From NCBI RefSeq assembly GCF_027307225.1, contig NZ_DAHUXJ010000059.1:1-45192 (forward strand): a DNA stretch of 45,192 nucleotides, written 5' to 3'. Shown here piece by piece: positions 6,349 through 14,092 of this stretch. The translations under genes and the position numbers were made by a program. This DNA comes from Bradyrhizobium sp. Lineage in GTDB: Bacteria; Pseudomonadota; Alphaproteobacteria; Rhizobiales; Xanthobacteraceae. The notes under the pieces were generated by a model. It had not been told where the DNA came from. It ran no database searches and was given only the letters and a program-made list of their open reading frames with translations. The stretch's first letter is position 1; the number at the start of each line of letters is the position of its first letter.

Positions 6349-7680
6349 TCATTGCTTGGCGGAAGCTACGGCCTTCGACGGCGCGGTTTCCGGCATCAGG
6401 ATCATGGCGCATAGCCCGGCAGCAGTGGCGAGCAGCAGATACCAGGCAGGCGCCAGCGCGTTGCCCGTCACTTCGGTCAGCCAGGCGACGACGAGTTGCG
6501 CGGTGCCGCCGAAGATCGCGATCGCAACCGCATAGATGGTTGCAAAGGCACCGCCGCGGATGTTTTTCGGCAAGCCTTCGACCAGGCCGACGTAAAACGC
6601 GCTGTAGGGGATCGAGCCGATGAGCGCGAGCAGGCCGAGGCCGCCGAGAAGCGCGGCCGAGCTGCGGCTTTCGACCACCCACAGGAAAACCGGATAGGTC
6701 AAGAGAAGCGCGGCGAGTTGCGGCCAGACCATGACCGGCCAGCGGCCGGCGCGGTCGGCGAGCCAGCCGCCGAAGAAAGCAGCCGCGATGCCGATCGCAT
6801 TGCTGACGACGGTGGTTGCAAAGGCAAGCGGCGCATCGACGTGCAACGTATGCTGCGCATAGGTCGTCATGTATTGCGTCACGTAGGTGATGATGGTCCC
6901 GCTGGCGAGAATGACGAGTCCGAGGCCGAGCAAGCGGGTGTTGCCGCGCAATGTCTTCGCAGCCTCGACATTCTCAGCCGTTATCGCCGGAGTCTCGGCC
7001 CGGTGCAGCGTTTCGGGCAAGGCGCGGCGCAGCCAGAGTCCGACCGGCAACGTAGCGGCGCCGAGCAGGAAAGCGATACGCCAACCATAGGCGTCGAGCG
7101 CCTGGCTTGTCATGGTCAGCGAGAGGATCTCGCCCACCAATGCACCCGCGGTCGCCGCGACCTGCTGGCTTGCCGGCTGGAACGAAACCGCGAGGCCGCG
7201 GTGTTTGGCTGATGCCGCTTCCATCAGGTAGGCGGTGGTTGGACCGACTTCGCCTCCCAATGAGAAGCCCTGCGTCAGCCGCGCCAGAATGACGATGATC
7301 GGCGCGGCGACCCCGATGGCGTCGTAGGAAGGCGTGAGCGCCAGCACGAGGATGGCGACGCCCATCATCGCAAAACTCAGGATCATCGCCGGCCGGCGCC
7401 CGGCCCGGTCGGAATACGAGCCGATCACGACGGCGCCGATGGGCCTGGTTACAAAGCCGGCGCCGAATGTCGCCAGAGACAACAAAAGGCTGGCGAACTC
7501 GCTTTGCGACGGAAAAAACGTGTGGCCGATCTGCGTGGCGAAGAAGCTGTAGGTGACGAAGTCGTAGAACTCGAGCATGTTGCCGATCGTCGCGCCGAGA
7601 ACGGCGCGGGAGGTCAGGCCCTTATCCCCAGCTTCGTTTGAAGGCGGATGCGAGTTCACCGGCCTGGATGCGGTTGCCAT
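6349..7680 (-). CDS. MHS-family (metabolite:H+ symporter) major facilitator
   Basis: A 443-residue inner-membrane importer with 12 predicted helices. The ATG at 7680 is preferred over a TTG six codons upstream, and GAGAG lies 11 bases before it. Family marks include G-N-M-L-E-F-Y-D-F in helix 1 and R-P-I-G-A-V-V-I-G-S-Y-S-D-R-A-G-R-R between helices 2 and 3. A-R-L-T-Q-G-F-S-L-G-G-E-V-G appears in helix 4 and A-D-R-A-G-R-W-P in the middle repeat. These fit the citrate/tricarballylate, alpha-ketoglutarate, shikimate and proline symporter group. A small organic acid or betaine is the likely substrate. It lies 45 bp downstream of the ROK kinase gene on the same strand and may be co-transcribed with it. 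Confidence 0.9.
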   Translation of the reverse strand: MATASRPVNSHPPSNEAGDKGLTSRAVLGATIGNMLEFYDFVTYSFFATQIGHTFFPSQSEFASLLLSLATFGAGFVTRPIGAVVIGSYSDRAGRRPAMILSFAMMGVAILVLALTPSYDAIGVAAPIIVILARLTQGFSLGGEVGPTTAYLMEAASAKHRGLAVSFQPASQQVAATAGALVGEILSLTMTSQALDAYGWRIAFLLGAATLPVGLWLRRALPETLHRAETPAITAENVEAAKTLRGNTRLLGLGLVILASGTIITYVTQYMTTYAQHTLHVDAPLAFATTVVSNAIGIAAAFFGGWLADRAGRWPVMVWPQLAALLLTYPVFLWVVESRSSAALLGGLGLLALIGSIPYSAFYVGLVEGLPKNIRGGAFATIYAVAIAIFGGTAQLVVAWLTEVTGNALAPAWYLLLATAAGLCAMILMPETAPSKAVASAKQ

Positions 7681-7725
7681 GTTCTGATTGTCTCTCAAGC
7701 CGTCGAAGCGGGACGATCGAGGCGG

Positions 7726-8457
7726 TCAGTCCTTGCGCCGGGAAGCCTTTGCCGTGGTCCGCGACGTTTTGACGGTACGCGTGTCCCACAGTTTGAAACC
7801 GCCCTTGAACGCATTGGCATTGTCTCCCAACCGCGCCTTTCGTGGCAAGCGTCCAAGCTTCAGAGCATTGCCGCCCCCTAGCACGACATAGTCGGGCTCC
7901 AATGCGGCGACGAAGTGCTTGACGACATCGGCGACCTTGCGTCTCCACTTCTTCTTGCCTGAACGTTCGAGACCCGCCTCACCCACCTCATCCTCGAACG
8001 TCCGGTCCTTGCGATAGGGTAAATGGCCGAGCTCCATCGGCTCAAGAATGCCGTCGACAATCATGGCAGAGCCGAGACCCGTGCCGAGCCCAAGGAACAG
8101 CATGCGGCCGCCTTCGTAGCTGCCGAGAGCTTGCATGAGGGCATCGTTGACCACGCGTGTCGGATGACCGAACGCCTTTTCAAAGTCAAAGCCAATCCAT
8201 CCGTGGCCGAGATTATGCGGCTCTGCCAGAGGCCGGTTATGGATGACAGGGCCGGGATAACCGACCGAAATAACATCATAGGACCAATCGGCGGTCAGGC
8301 GCTTGACCTGCTTCACCATCTCCCTGGCCGACAGATGCGGTCCGGAAACGAATTCGCGTTTGGTCAGGCCGTGACTGTCCATGACTTTGACGTGGGAGCC
8401 TCCGACGTCGACCGCCAGAACAGTTTGCCGCCGCCTCTGCTTTCCCGGTTTTCTCAT
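7726..8457 (-). CDS. ROK-family sugar kinase, polyphosphate-glucokinase-like
   Basis: A 243-residue protein with an N-terminal phosphate-binding loop V-D-V-G-G-S-H-V-K-V, then S-V-G-Y-P-G-P-V. The catalytic-base region V-V-N-D-A follows, then the second nucleotide loop G-L-G-T-G-L-G-S-A. The order matches the ASKHA fold of ROK and PpgK glucokinases. The classical ROK zinc motif (C-x-C-G-x-x-G-C) is absent, as in PpgK-like enzymes. The C-terminus is Lys/Arg-rich (K-T-S-R-T-T-A-K-A-S-R-R-K). The ATG at 8457 follows a TTG in the same frame; neither start has a strong ribosome site. It is predicted to phosphorylate glucose or a related sugar with ATP or polyphosphate in the cytoplasm. Confidence 0.82.
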   Translation of the reverse strand: MRKPGKQRRRQTVLAVDVGGSHVKVMDSHGLTKREFVSGPHLSAREMVKQVKRLTADWSYDVISVGYPGPVIHNRPLAEPHNLGHGWIGFDFEKAFGHPTRVVNDALMQALGSYEGGRMLFLGLGTGLGSAMIVDGILEPMELGHLPYRKDRTFEDEVGEAGLERSGKKKWRRKVADVVKHFVAALEPDYVVLGGGNALKLGRLPRKARLGDNANAFKGGFKLWDTRTVKTSRTTAKASRRKD

Positions 8458-8560
8458 CAATGGATGGTATCATTCCGGTAAGAAGTTCCGAAAGGGAAAC
8501 ACCGCCGGGGCTTTGGGGTTGCGATATCGCGGAAGGTTTTTCGGCAAAAAATTCAAGCTA

Positions 8561-8621
8561 GAACTTCGATTTCCGAAGTTCGCAAGCTGTTGTGGCGGGC
8601 TCCGGTGCGAACTTCGAAATC
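8561..8621. repeat. Inverted repeat sharing the TTTCCGAAGTTCG core
   Basis: The left arm GATTTCCGAAGTTCGC (8568-8583) pairs with GCGAACTTCGAAATC (8607-8621) except for one bulged C. GAACTTCG at 8561-8568 adds a nested palindrome with CGAAGTTC. The core equals that of the repeat at 556-610. It lies between the divergent kinase and dehydrogenase genes. Confidence 0.75.
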
Positions 8622-8682
8622 AAAGTCACATGAAACGACCGGCAGACGAGATCGTTGGTTGATTGAAACCTGGATCAGCCGC

Positions 8683-9696
8683 ATGTCACCTCATACCCCG
8701 TCGTCTCGTACCATCATTGTTACCGGCGCTTCGGCCGGCGTAGGCCGGGCAATTGCGCACCGCTTTGCGCGCGCCCACGACCGCGTTGGCCTGATTGCCC
8801 GCGACGAAGAGGCCTTGAAGGAGGTCCAACGCGAACTTCGTGCGATGGGAGCGGAGGCCGAGTACGAAGCCGTCGACGTCGCTGACGCCAATGCCATGTT
8901 TGAGGCGGCCGAACGCCTGGAACAGCGGCTTGGCAAAATCGACGTCTGGATCAACGACGCCATGGAGACTCTGTTTTCCACGGTCGCAGAAACCGATCCC
9001 GGTGAATTTCGCCGGGTCACAGAAGTGTGCTATCTCGGTTTCGTACACGGAACGATGGCGGCGCTGAAATCGATGCGGTCGAGTCGCCGCGGCCGCATCA
9101 TCCAGATCGGATCGGCTCTGGCCTATCGAGGCATCCCGCTTCAGGCGGCGTATTGCGGAGCCAAGCACGCCATTCGCGGTTTCACCGACGCGCTCCGCGC
9201 GGAGCTGCTTCATGAAGGGTCGGGTATTCATGTCAGCATGGTCGATCTGCCGGCGGTGAACACGCCGCAGTTCGATTGGGCAGCGGTTCATTTGCGCAAC
9301 AACCCTCGTCGAATGGGACAACCAATCCAGCCGGAAGTTGTCGCCAAAGCCGTGTTCCAGGCCGCCCGCGGTTCAGCGCGGGAATATTGGCTGGGCTGGC
9401 AGACCCTCGCGACGATTCTGGCCAACACCATCGCTCCCGCGTGGCTTGACCGTTATCTCGCGCGCAAGGCCATCGCGGGCCAGCAGACAAACACTCCGCT
9501 CGCGCCCGGACGCGAAGACAATCTCAATCACCCCATCACGCGGCTTCATCGCACCCATGGCTCGTTCGATGCGATATCCGCTTCTCATGCCCCGCTGGTC
9601 ACAGGAGAAGTGGCTCGCGTGGGGACCATTGCAGCCGGAGCTTTGCTTTTCTTTGTGCTCGGCGCCATGGCCGGCCGCTGGCACCGTCGCACCTGA
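8683..9696 (+). CDS. Short-chain dehydrogenase/reductase with a C-terminal membrane segment
   Basis: A 337-residue protein from the ATG at 8683. An in-frame extension to 8590 runs into the inverted repeat and is rejected. The Rossmann signature T-G-A-S-A-G-V-G lies near residue 11. The usual N-N-A-G is changed to I-N-D-A-M, the catalytic Ser is in I-G-S-A-L-A-Y, and the Y-C-G-A-K-H-A pair supplies Tyr and Lys. The core ends near residue 240. A tail of about 95 residues follows, ending in a hydrophobic helix (A-A-G-A-L-L-F-F-V-L-G-A-M-A-G) and a basic end, so the enzyme may be tethered to the membrane. It converges on the GMC oxidoreductase gene, 39 bp away. The substrate is unknown. Confidence 0.88.
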   Translation: MSPHTPSSRTIIVTGASAGVGRAIAHRFARAHDRVGLIARDEEALKEVQRELRAMGAEAEYEAVDVADANAMFEAAERLEQRLGKIDVWINDAMETLFSTVAETDPGEFRRVTEVCYLGFVHGTMAALKSMRSSRRGRIIQIGSALAYRGIPLQAAYCGAKHAIRGFTDALRAELLHEGSGIHVSMVDLPAVNTPQFDWAAVHLRNNPRRMGQPIQPEVVAKAVFQAARGSAREYWLGWQTLATILANTIAPAWLDRYLARKAIAGQQTNTPLAPGREDNLNHPITRLHRTHGSFDAISASHAPLVTGEVARVGTIAAGALLFFVLGAMAGRWHRRT

Positions 9697-9735
9697 TCGC
9701 GGGTTACCGGTTCAATCGCGCGGATGCGAACGACG

Positions 9736-11375
9736 TCACAATTCTCCGCGCTGGGCCATTGCCTTGATGCGGTCGGCGGTGCGGCACGCGATGGCCTGAA
9801 TGGTCAGCGAAGGGTTTACCCCGCCGACTGTCGGGAACACCGAACCGTCGCAGATCCAGAGATTGGGAATGTCCCAGGAGCGGCAATCGGCATTGACGAC
9901 GCTGCTCTTGCGATCGAAGCCCATTCTTGCCGTTCCGTTGAGATGACAGGTATCGTCGGTCTCATCCCAGATGTCACGGGCGCCCGTTGCCTGCAGCGCC
10001 TGGCGCATGAACCGCAGCGAGTGCGCAATCAGCCGCTTGTCGTTGTCGCAGAAAGAATAGGTAACGCGGGGAATGGGCAAACCATATTGGTCGAGCTCGT
10101 CGGCTAGCGTGACGCAATTGCACTCCTGCGGCAGTGATTCGCCAACAATCTTGAGGCCGACCTGATGGTTGTATTTTTCCATCTCGTCGAGAAGCGCTTC
10201 TCCCCAGAGCCCGCGTTTGGAGGACTGGGTCGTTCCCCATGCAATCGGAAGCGGGCCCTGGCTCATATAACTATAGCCGCCGTGGAAATCCTTACCCGTG
10301 TCGGTGTAGTTCCAGTGTTCGGTGATGGCCAGTGACGGCGGGCCCTTGTACGAACGGATCTCGCGGTCGCTGACGCCCCAGACCGCCTGATTGGACTGAA
10401 CCATCAGATTCTTGCCGACAAGGCCCGACGAATTGGCAAGGCCTTGCGGGAATTTTCCGCTCGCGGAATTGAGCAAAAGCCGCGGTGTCTCGATCGAATA
10501 ACCGGCAACGACGACGTTTCGCGCCTTCTGGAAGCGCCAGCGCCCCTCGCGCAAATAATGCACGCCGGTGACCAGGCCGCGGTCGTCATGTTCGATCGAG
10601 CCGACCATGGCGAGGTCGCGAATCTCCGCTCCGGCCTCAAGCGCACGCGGTAGCCAGGTCACGAGCACGCTCTGCTTGGCGTTGGTCGAGCAGCCGATCA
10701 CGCACATCCCGCGATAGACACAAGGATGCGCCAGGCCGCGCGGGGCAGAAAGCGTCGCAAGCGGCGTCGCCGTCCAACCGATGCCAAGCGCTTCGGCCCC
10801 TTCTGCCAGCACCAGCGCGGCTGCGTTCAGTTCGTGCGCGCGATACGGATAGCGCGGGCGTTTCGGCCCCAGGGATAATTGACGGGCCCCGAGACCTTCA
10901 GGGCCTGCTCGACCTCGGCGTAATAGTGCCACATCTCGCGCCAATCGAGCGGCCAGTCCGCGCCATAGCCGAGTACGCTGAGCGACTTGAACCATTCGGG
11001 CCGAAACCGCAGCGACACCATCGCGAAATGGACCGTCGAGCCACCGACGCTCTTTCCCGAATTGTTGGAACCGAGCTGCAGCGGATTTTCACCGTCGACG
11101 ATGCGCTCGTCGGTCCAGTAAAGCTTCGATTGATGCATCTCATCCGAGGCAAAATCCTCGAGCGGGCGCCAATAGGGCCCGGCATCGAGTGCTACGACGG
11201 AAAAGCCGTGCTCGGCGAGCTTGCAGGCCAGCGTGCCGCCGCCCGCGCCGCTACCGACGATGGCGAAATCTACCGGCTCGTCCTCGGAATATTCGCGCAT
11301 CGCCACCCAACCACTCGGCCGGAACACGTCGGGTGCACGCCCATTGATAGCGCGAGGTGAGCTTTCAGCCGACAT
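9736..11375 (-). pseudogene. GMC-family oxidoreductase (gluconate/sugar dehydrogenase-like), frameshifted
   Basis: Two overlapping frames together make one GMC flavoprotein of about 546 residues. The first (from the ATG at 11375) carries the FAD loop G-S-G-A-G-G-G-T and A-L-D-A-G, and runs in the correct register to P-V-N-Y-P-W-G. The second continues with P-K-R-P-R-Y-P-Y-R-A-H-E-L and ends with the catalytic pair in C-H-L-N-G-T-A-R-M-G and G-G-V-N-P-S-L-T-I-Q-A. One base is missing from the run CCCC at 10867-10870 (plus strand); a fifth C restores the frame. The gene overlaps its upstream partner, a gluconate-2-dehydrogenase subunit 3, by 11 bp, so it is the FAD subunit of a membrane sugar or sugar-acid dehydrogenase. 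The lesion could be real or a homopolymer read error. Confidence 0.85.
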
Positions 11376-12027
11376 GTTCGTTCTCCCGCCGCGCTTCCTC
11401 TTCGCGACCAGGTCTTGCCTCGGACGCCTCCCAGGGATCGCGTCGATCGAAGTTCATCCGGACATAGCCGCGCGGGCTTGCCGGCCCGCCGAATCCAATT
11501 TCGCTCCAGGATGCCGGATGCGCAAAATATGCCGTGACGACGTCGTGCAGCAGACGTTTGGCGAAGAACAGCTGCGGTGACAGTCCCTCCCAGGCTGGGC
11601 TCGCAACCTCTCCCTTCTGGACCTTGAGCAGCACAACGCGCTGTTGCTCCTGCGCCAATTCGCAAAACGGCTTGCCGCCTTCGAGAGCGGCCTCGGCATT
11701 GATGGCCGCAAGGCCCTTCCGCCACGCCTCGCTTTGTGCGGGCAAGCGCGCATCGCGGTAACCGTCGCCTTTGCCGGAATAGAGCTTTTGGTCGACCATG
11801 GCCGCAATCGGCACCTTGGGACAACGATGATCCGGCTGCGGTATGATCTGGTTGCAGACCGCACACAGAGTTTGCCACTCGGCTTCATCGCAGAACCGGT
11901 GAAAATCCGCGTCAATGGCGAGCCGCGCGTCGATAACCTCGCGCGTCTGGTCGTTCCAGGAAGGGGAGTTACGCTTATTGAGGACGTTGTATCCGGGATA
12001 ACGTTCATTCATGTCGATTGGCTTCAT
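11365..12027 (-). CDS. Gluconate 2-dehydrogenase subunit 3 family protein
   Basis: A 220-residue partner of the GMC flavoprotein. The ATG at 12027 overlaps the TGA of the membrane-protein gene (ATGA, 12024-12027), so translation is probably coupled. A second in-frame ATG lies at 12012. The family core is visible: F-C-D-E-A-E-W-Q-T-L-C-A-V-C-N-Q-I-I-P-Q-P, then V-D-Q-K-L, and later F-F-A-K-R-L-L-H-D-V-V-T-A-Y-F-A-H-P. The last part has G-P-A-S-P-R-G-Y-V-R-M. No twin-arginine leader is seen, unlike the classical Gluconobacter or Erwinia small subunit, so export of this complex is not evident. Its role is to stabilise and mature the FAD subunit. Confidence 0.88.
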   Translation of the reverse strand: MKPIDMNERYPGYNVLNKRNSPSWNDQTREVIDARLAIDADFHRFCDEAEWQTLCAVCNQIIPQPDHRCPKVPIAAMVDQKLYSGKGDGYRDARLPAQSEAWRKGLAAINAEAALEGGKPFCELAQEQQRVVLLKVQKGEVASPAWEGLSPQLFFAKRLLHDVVTAYFAHPASWSEIGFGGPASPRGYVRMNFDRRDPWEASEARPGREEEARRENEHVG

Positions 12028-12974
12028 TGTTCGTCGTCTGCCAGCGATAGGGCTGCAAGCCCGGCGAGCGCGAGGCCCGTGAACGACGGCGGCGCCGGTA
12101 ACGGAGGTCCATTGAGGACGTTCTGGCTCCAGTTGCGCCAACCGCCCATCTGACGAGAGACGCCGTAACCGTGAAACGCAACACCGGCGAAGCCGAGGAG
12201 CGCGGTGAGATTGAGACAGGCCTTTGCCGCCAGTCGGATCGTCTTGCCCGGGTTGATGACGCTTGCGGCCAACAGACCGCCGGCGACCGGCGGCAATGTG
12301 ACGGGAAGAAACATGCCGGGATTTTGAAACGCACCACGAAAATGCAGTAACCCCGCCTCGGCAATCGTTCCTGCCAGCCCTACGGAGGTCAGCAAGCCGA
12401 GCGTCTTGCCCGCGGCGCGGCCAAGGATCCTTGACGAGCGCTCTTCTCTGACCTTCTCCGCGCCTCGACCGAGCGCGCCGGCAAGCGCCAGTGCAACAGG
12501 CGCGCCGACGGGAGCCGCGTAGAAGAGATTCAACCACGAAACCCCGCCAGGCCTTTTCAGGATATTGTACCCATGAAAACCGAGGCCGATCACGCCCGTC
12601 ATCGCCGCAAGACCATAGATGCTGTCGCGCACGGCATGCGATCTTGCGCGCGTATCGACGACCCCAAACAGGCTTGCGGCGAGCGCGAGCGCCGATACAC
12701 CCAGGGGAATATACATCGCGCGGTTCTGGAATGACCCGCGGTAATGCTCAACGCCGCTGTCCGCCAACACCGAAAACGAAAGCAGCGCGGCCCCGAGGTT
12801 GAGCTGCCTGCCGGCCGCATTTCGCCATTCTGCCTCGCGGCGCGATGTCGTTACAGGCCGCGCGTGGGTTCGCAGCAAATCTGATGTCGCATACTTCCGA
12901 CGCAGATTACTCGCCGTAGCATGGAGCGAGGCGAGCCGATCGTGCTGCCTTCGGGCAATTCGTGCCGGTCTCAT
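12024..12974 (-). CDS. Duplicated polytopic membrane protein, possible dehydrogenase anchor
   Basis: A 316-residue protein from the ATG at 12974, which overlaps the preceding stop (ATGA) and has GAGGGG upstream. After a basic N-terminus of about 60 residues there are about eight hydrophobic segments in two halves that repeat each other. The first half has E-H-Y-R-G-S-F-Q-N-R-A-M-Y-I-P and F-H-G-Y-N-I. The second half has L-H-F-R-G-A-F-Q-N-P-G-M-F-L-P and F-H-G-Y-G-V. Each half thus carries one His before R-G-x-F-Q-N and one His in F-H-G-Y. I recognise no named family. Its place inside an operon for a flavin dehydrogenase that lacks a cytochrome c subunit suggests a membrane anchor or quinone/heme-linked electron acceptor. 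That is inference from position and the paired His residues. Confidence 0.75.
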   Translation of the reverse strand: MRPARIARRQHDRLASLHATASNLRRKYATSDLLRTHARPVTTSRREAEWRNAAGRQLNLGAALLSFSVLADSGVEHYRGSFQNRAMYIPLGVSALALAASLFGVVDTRARSHAVRDSIYGLAAMTGVIGLGFHGYNILKRPGGVSWLNLFYAAPVGAPVALALAGALGRGAEKVREERSSRILGRAAGKTLGLLTSVGLAGTIAEAGLLHFRGAFQNPGMFLPVTLPPVAGGLLAASVINPGKTIRLAAKACLNLTALLGFAGVAFHGYGVSRQMGGWRNWSQNVLNGPPLPAPPSFTGLALAGLAALSLADDEQ

Positions 12975-14092
12975 GTCAGCCCCTCCCCCGACACAAGATA
13001 GCGTGCAGCATCGGCCGACTTGAACTCGAGCCCATGGCCGGGCCGCGCGAAATCCGGCGCGATCGTTCCCTCCTGCACGGCCGGCGCGCCATCGAACAAC
13101 ATCTGCTCGATGCGGACATGATCGTGAAACCATTCCACGTGACGCAATCTCGGCACAGTGCAGGCCCCGTGGCGGTGCATGGCTGGCGCACAATGTGCCG
13201 ACACATCGACGTGGCTCGCTTCCGCGAGGGCCGACACCTTGAGAAAGCCGATAATGCCGCCGCAGCGCGTCACGTCGACCTGGAGCACGTCGACGGCATC
13301 GCCGCATATTAGCCCGCGCGCATCATCGAGCGTAAAAATATACTCACCCGCCGCGACATCCATGCCGGCCGGTACGCGCTTGCGGACATCCTGCAAGCCC
13401 TGCACATCGTCCGACGAAACCGGCTCTTCAAACCAGCGGATATCGAGATCCCGCGTCTGCTCCGCAAAGCGCAGCGCCTGCCGCACGGCAAAGGCACCAT
13501 TCGCATCGACAAATAGCTGGCATTCGCCGATGGCCCGGCGGGCGACCTCGGCGCGTTTCGGATCGCGCTCCGGTTCGCTGCCGATCTTCATCTTGACAAA
13601 ACGGCACTGGTCAACCTGCGTCCAGCGACCGAGTTGCTCGCGCAGTTCGTCGTCCGAGTACGACGTAAAGCCGCCGCTGCCATAGACCGGCACATGATCG
13701 CGACAGCGGCCGAGCAGCCTTGCAAGCGACACCGACAGGATCTGCGCCTTAAGATCCCAGAGCGCGAGATCCAGTGCCGAGATCGCGCAACTTGCTATGC
13801 CCGAGCGACCGACATTGCGTACAGCGCGCTGCATCGCCATCCAGCAACCGGCGATATCGAAACAATCACGCTCGCTGATGGCGGGCCCAAGCATCTCCTC
13901 GATGAGGCTCACCGCCGAGGAATGCCCGTACGTCATGCCAAGGCCACGATGGTTGCCGGCGTAAACATGGACGACGACGAGAACCGTCGAGTTCCATGCC
14001 AACGTGCCATCCGCCTCAGGCCGATCGGTTGGAATACGATAGGCCGCCGCGCGGACCGCACTGATCATGGCCGCGCCTTTGCGTTCAGCCAT
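12971..14092 (-). CDS. Enolase-superfamily sugar-acid dehydratase, mandelate racemase subgroup
   Basis: A 373-residue protein starting at 14092, with GGAGGGAG upstream. It overlaps the ThDP gene by 8 bp and the next gene by 4 bp. The catalytic residues fall almost exactly where mandelate racemase has them: K-M-K at 167-169, metal ligands D196, E222 or E223 and E250, D273, and H300 in S-A-H-C-A-P. A Lys base plus a His/Asp dyad is the signature of the MR subgroup, whose commonest reaction is Mg-dependent dehydration of aldonic acids to 2-keto-3-deoxy acids. It probably acts on a sugar acid formed by the neighbouring GMC dehydrogenase. Which isomer it uses cannot be told. Confidence 0.85.
   Translation of the reverse strand: MAERKGAAMISAVRAAAYRIPTDRPEADGTLAWNSTVLVVVHVYAGNHRGLGMTYGHSSAVSLIEEMLGPAISERDCFDIAGCWMAMQRAVRNVGRSGIASCAISALDLALWDLKAQILSVSLARLLGRCRDHVPVYGSGGFTSYSDDELREQLGRWTQVDQCRFVKMKIGSEPERDPKRAEVARRAIGECQLFVDANGAFAVRQALRFAEQTRDLDIRWFEEPVSSDDVQGLQDVRKRVPAGMDVAAGEYIFTLDDARGLICGDAVDVLQVDVTRCGGIIGFLKVSALAEASHVDVSAHCAPAMHRHGACTVPRLRHVEWFHDHVRIEQMLFDGAPAVQEGTIAPDFARPGHGLEFKSADAARYLVSGEGLT

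Noticed and set aside
12028..12537. N-terminal extension of the subunit 3 gene
   Set aside because: It overlaps the membrane-protein gene in another frame and is Arg-rich without structure. The ATG at 12027 sits in an ATGA overlap.
12975..13307. N-terminal extension of the membrane protein
   Set aside because: It overlaps the enolase-superfamily gene. The ATG at 12974 has a strong ribosome site and couples to the upstream stop.
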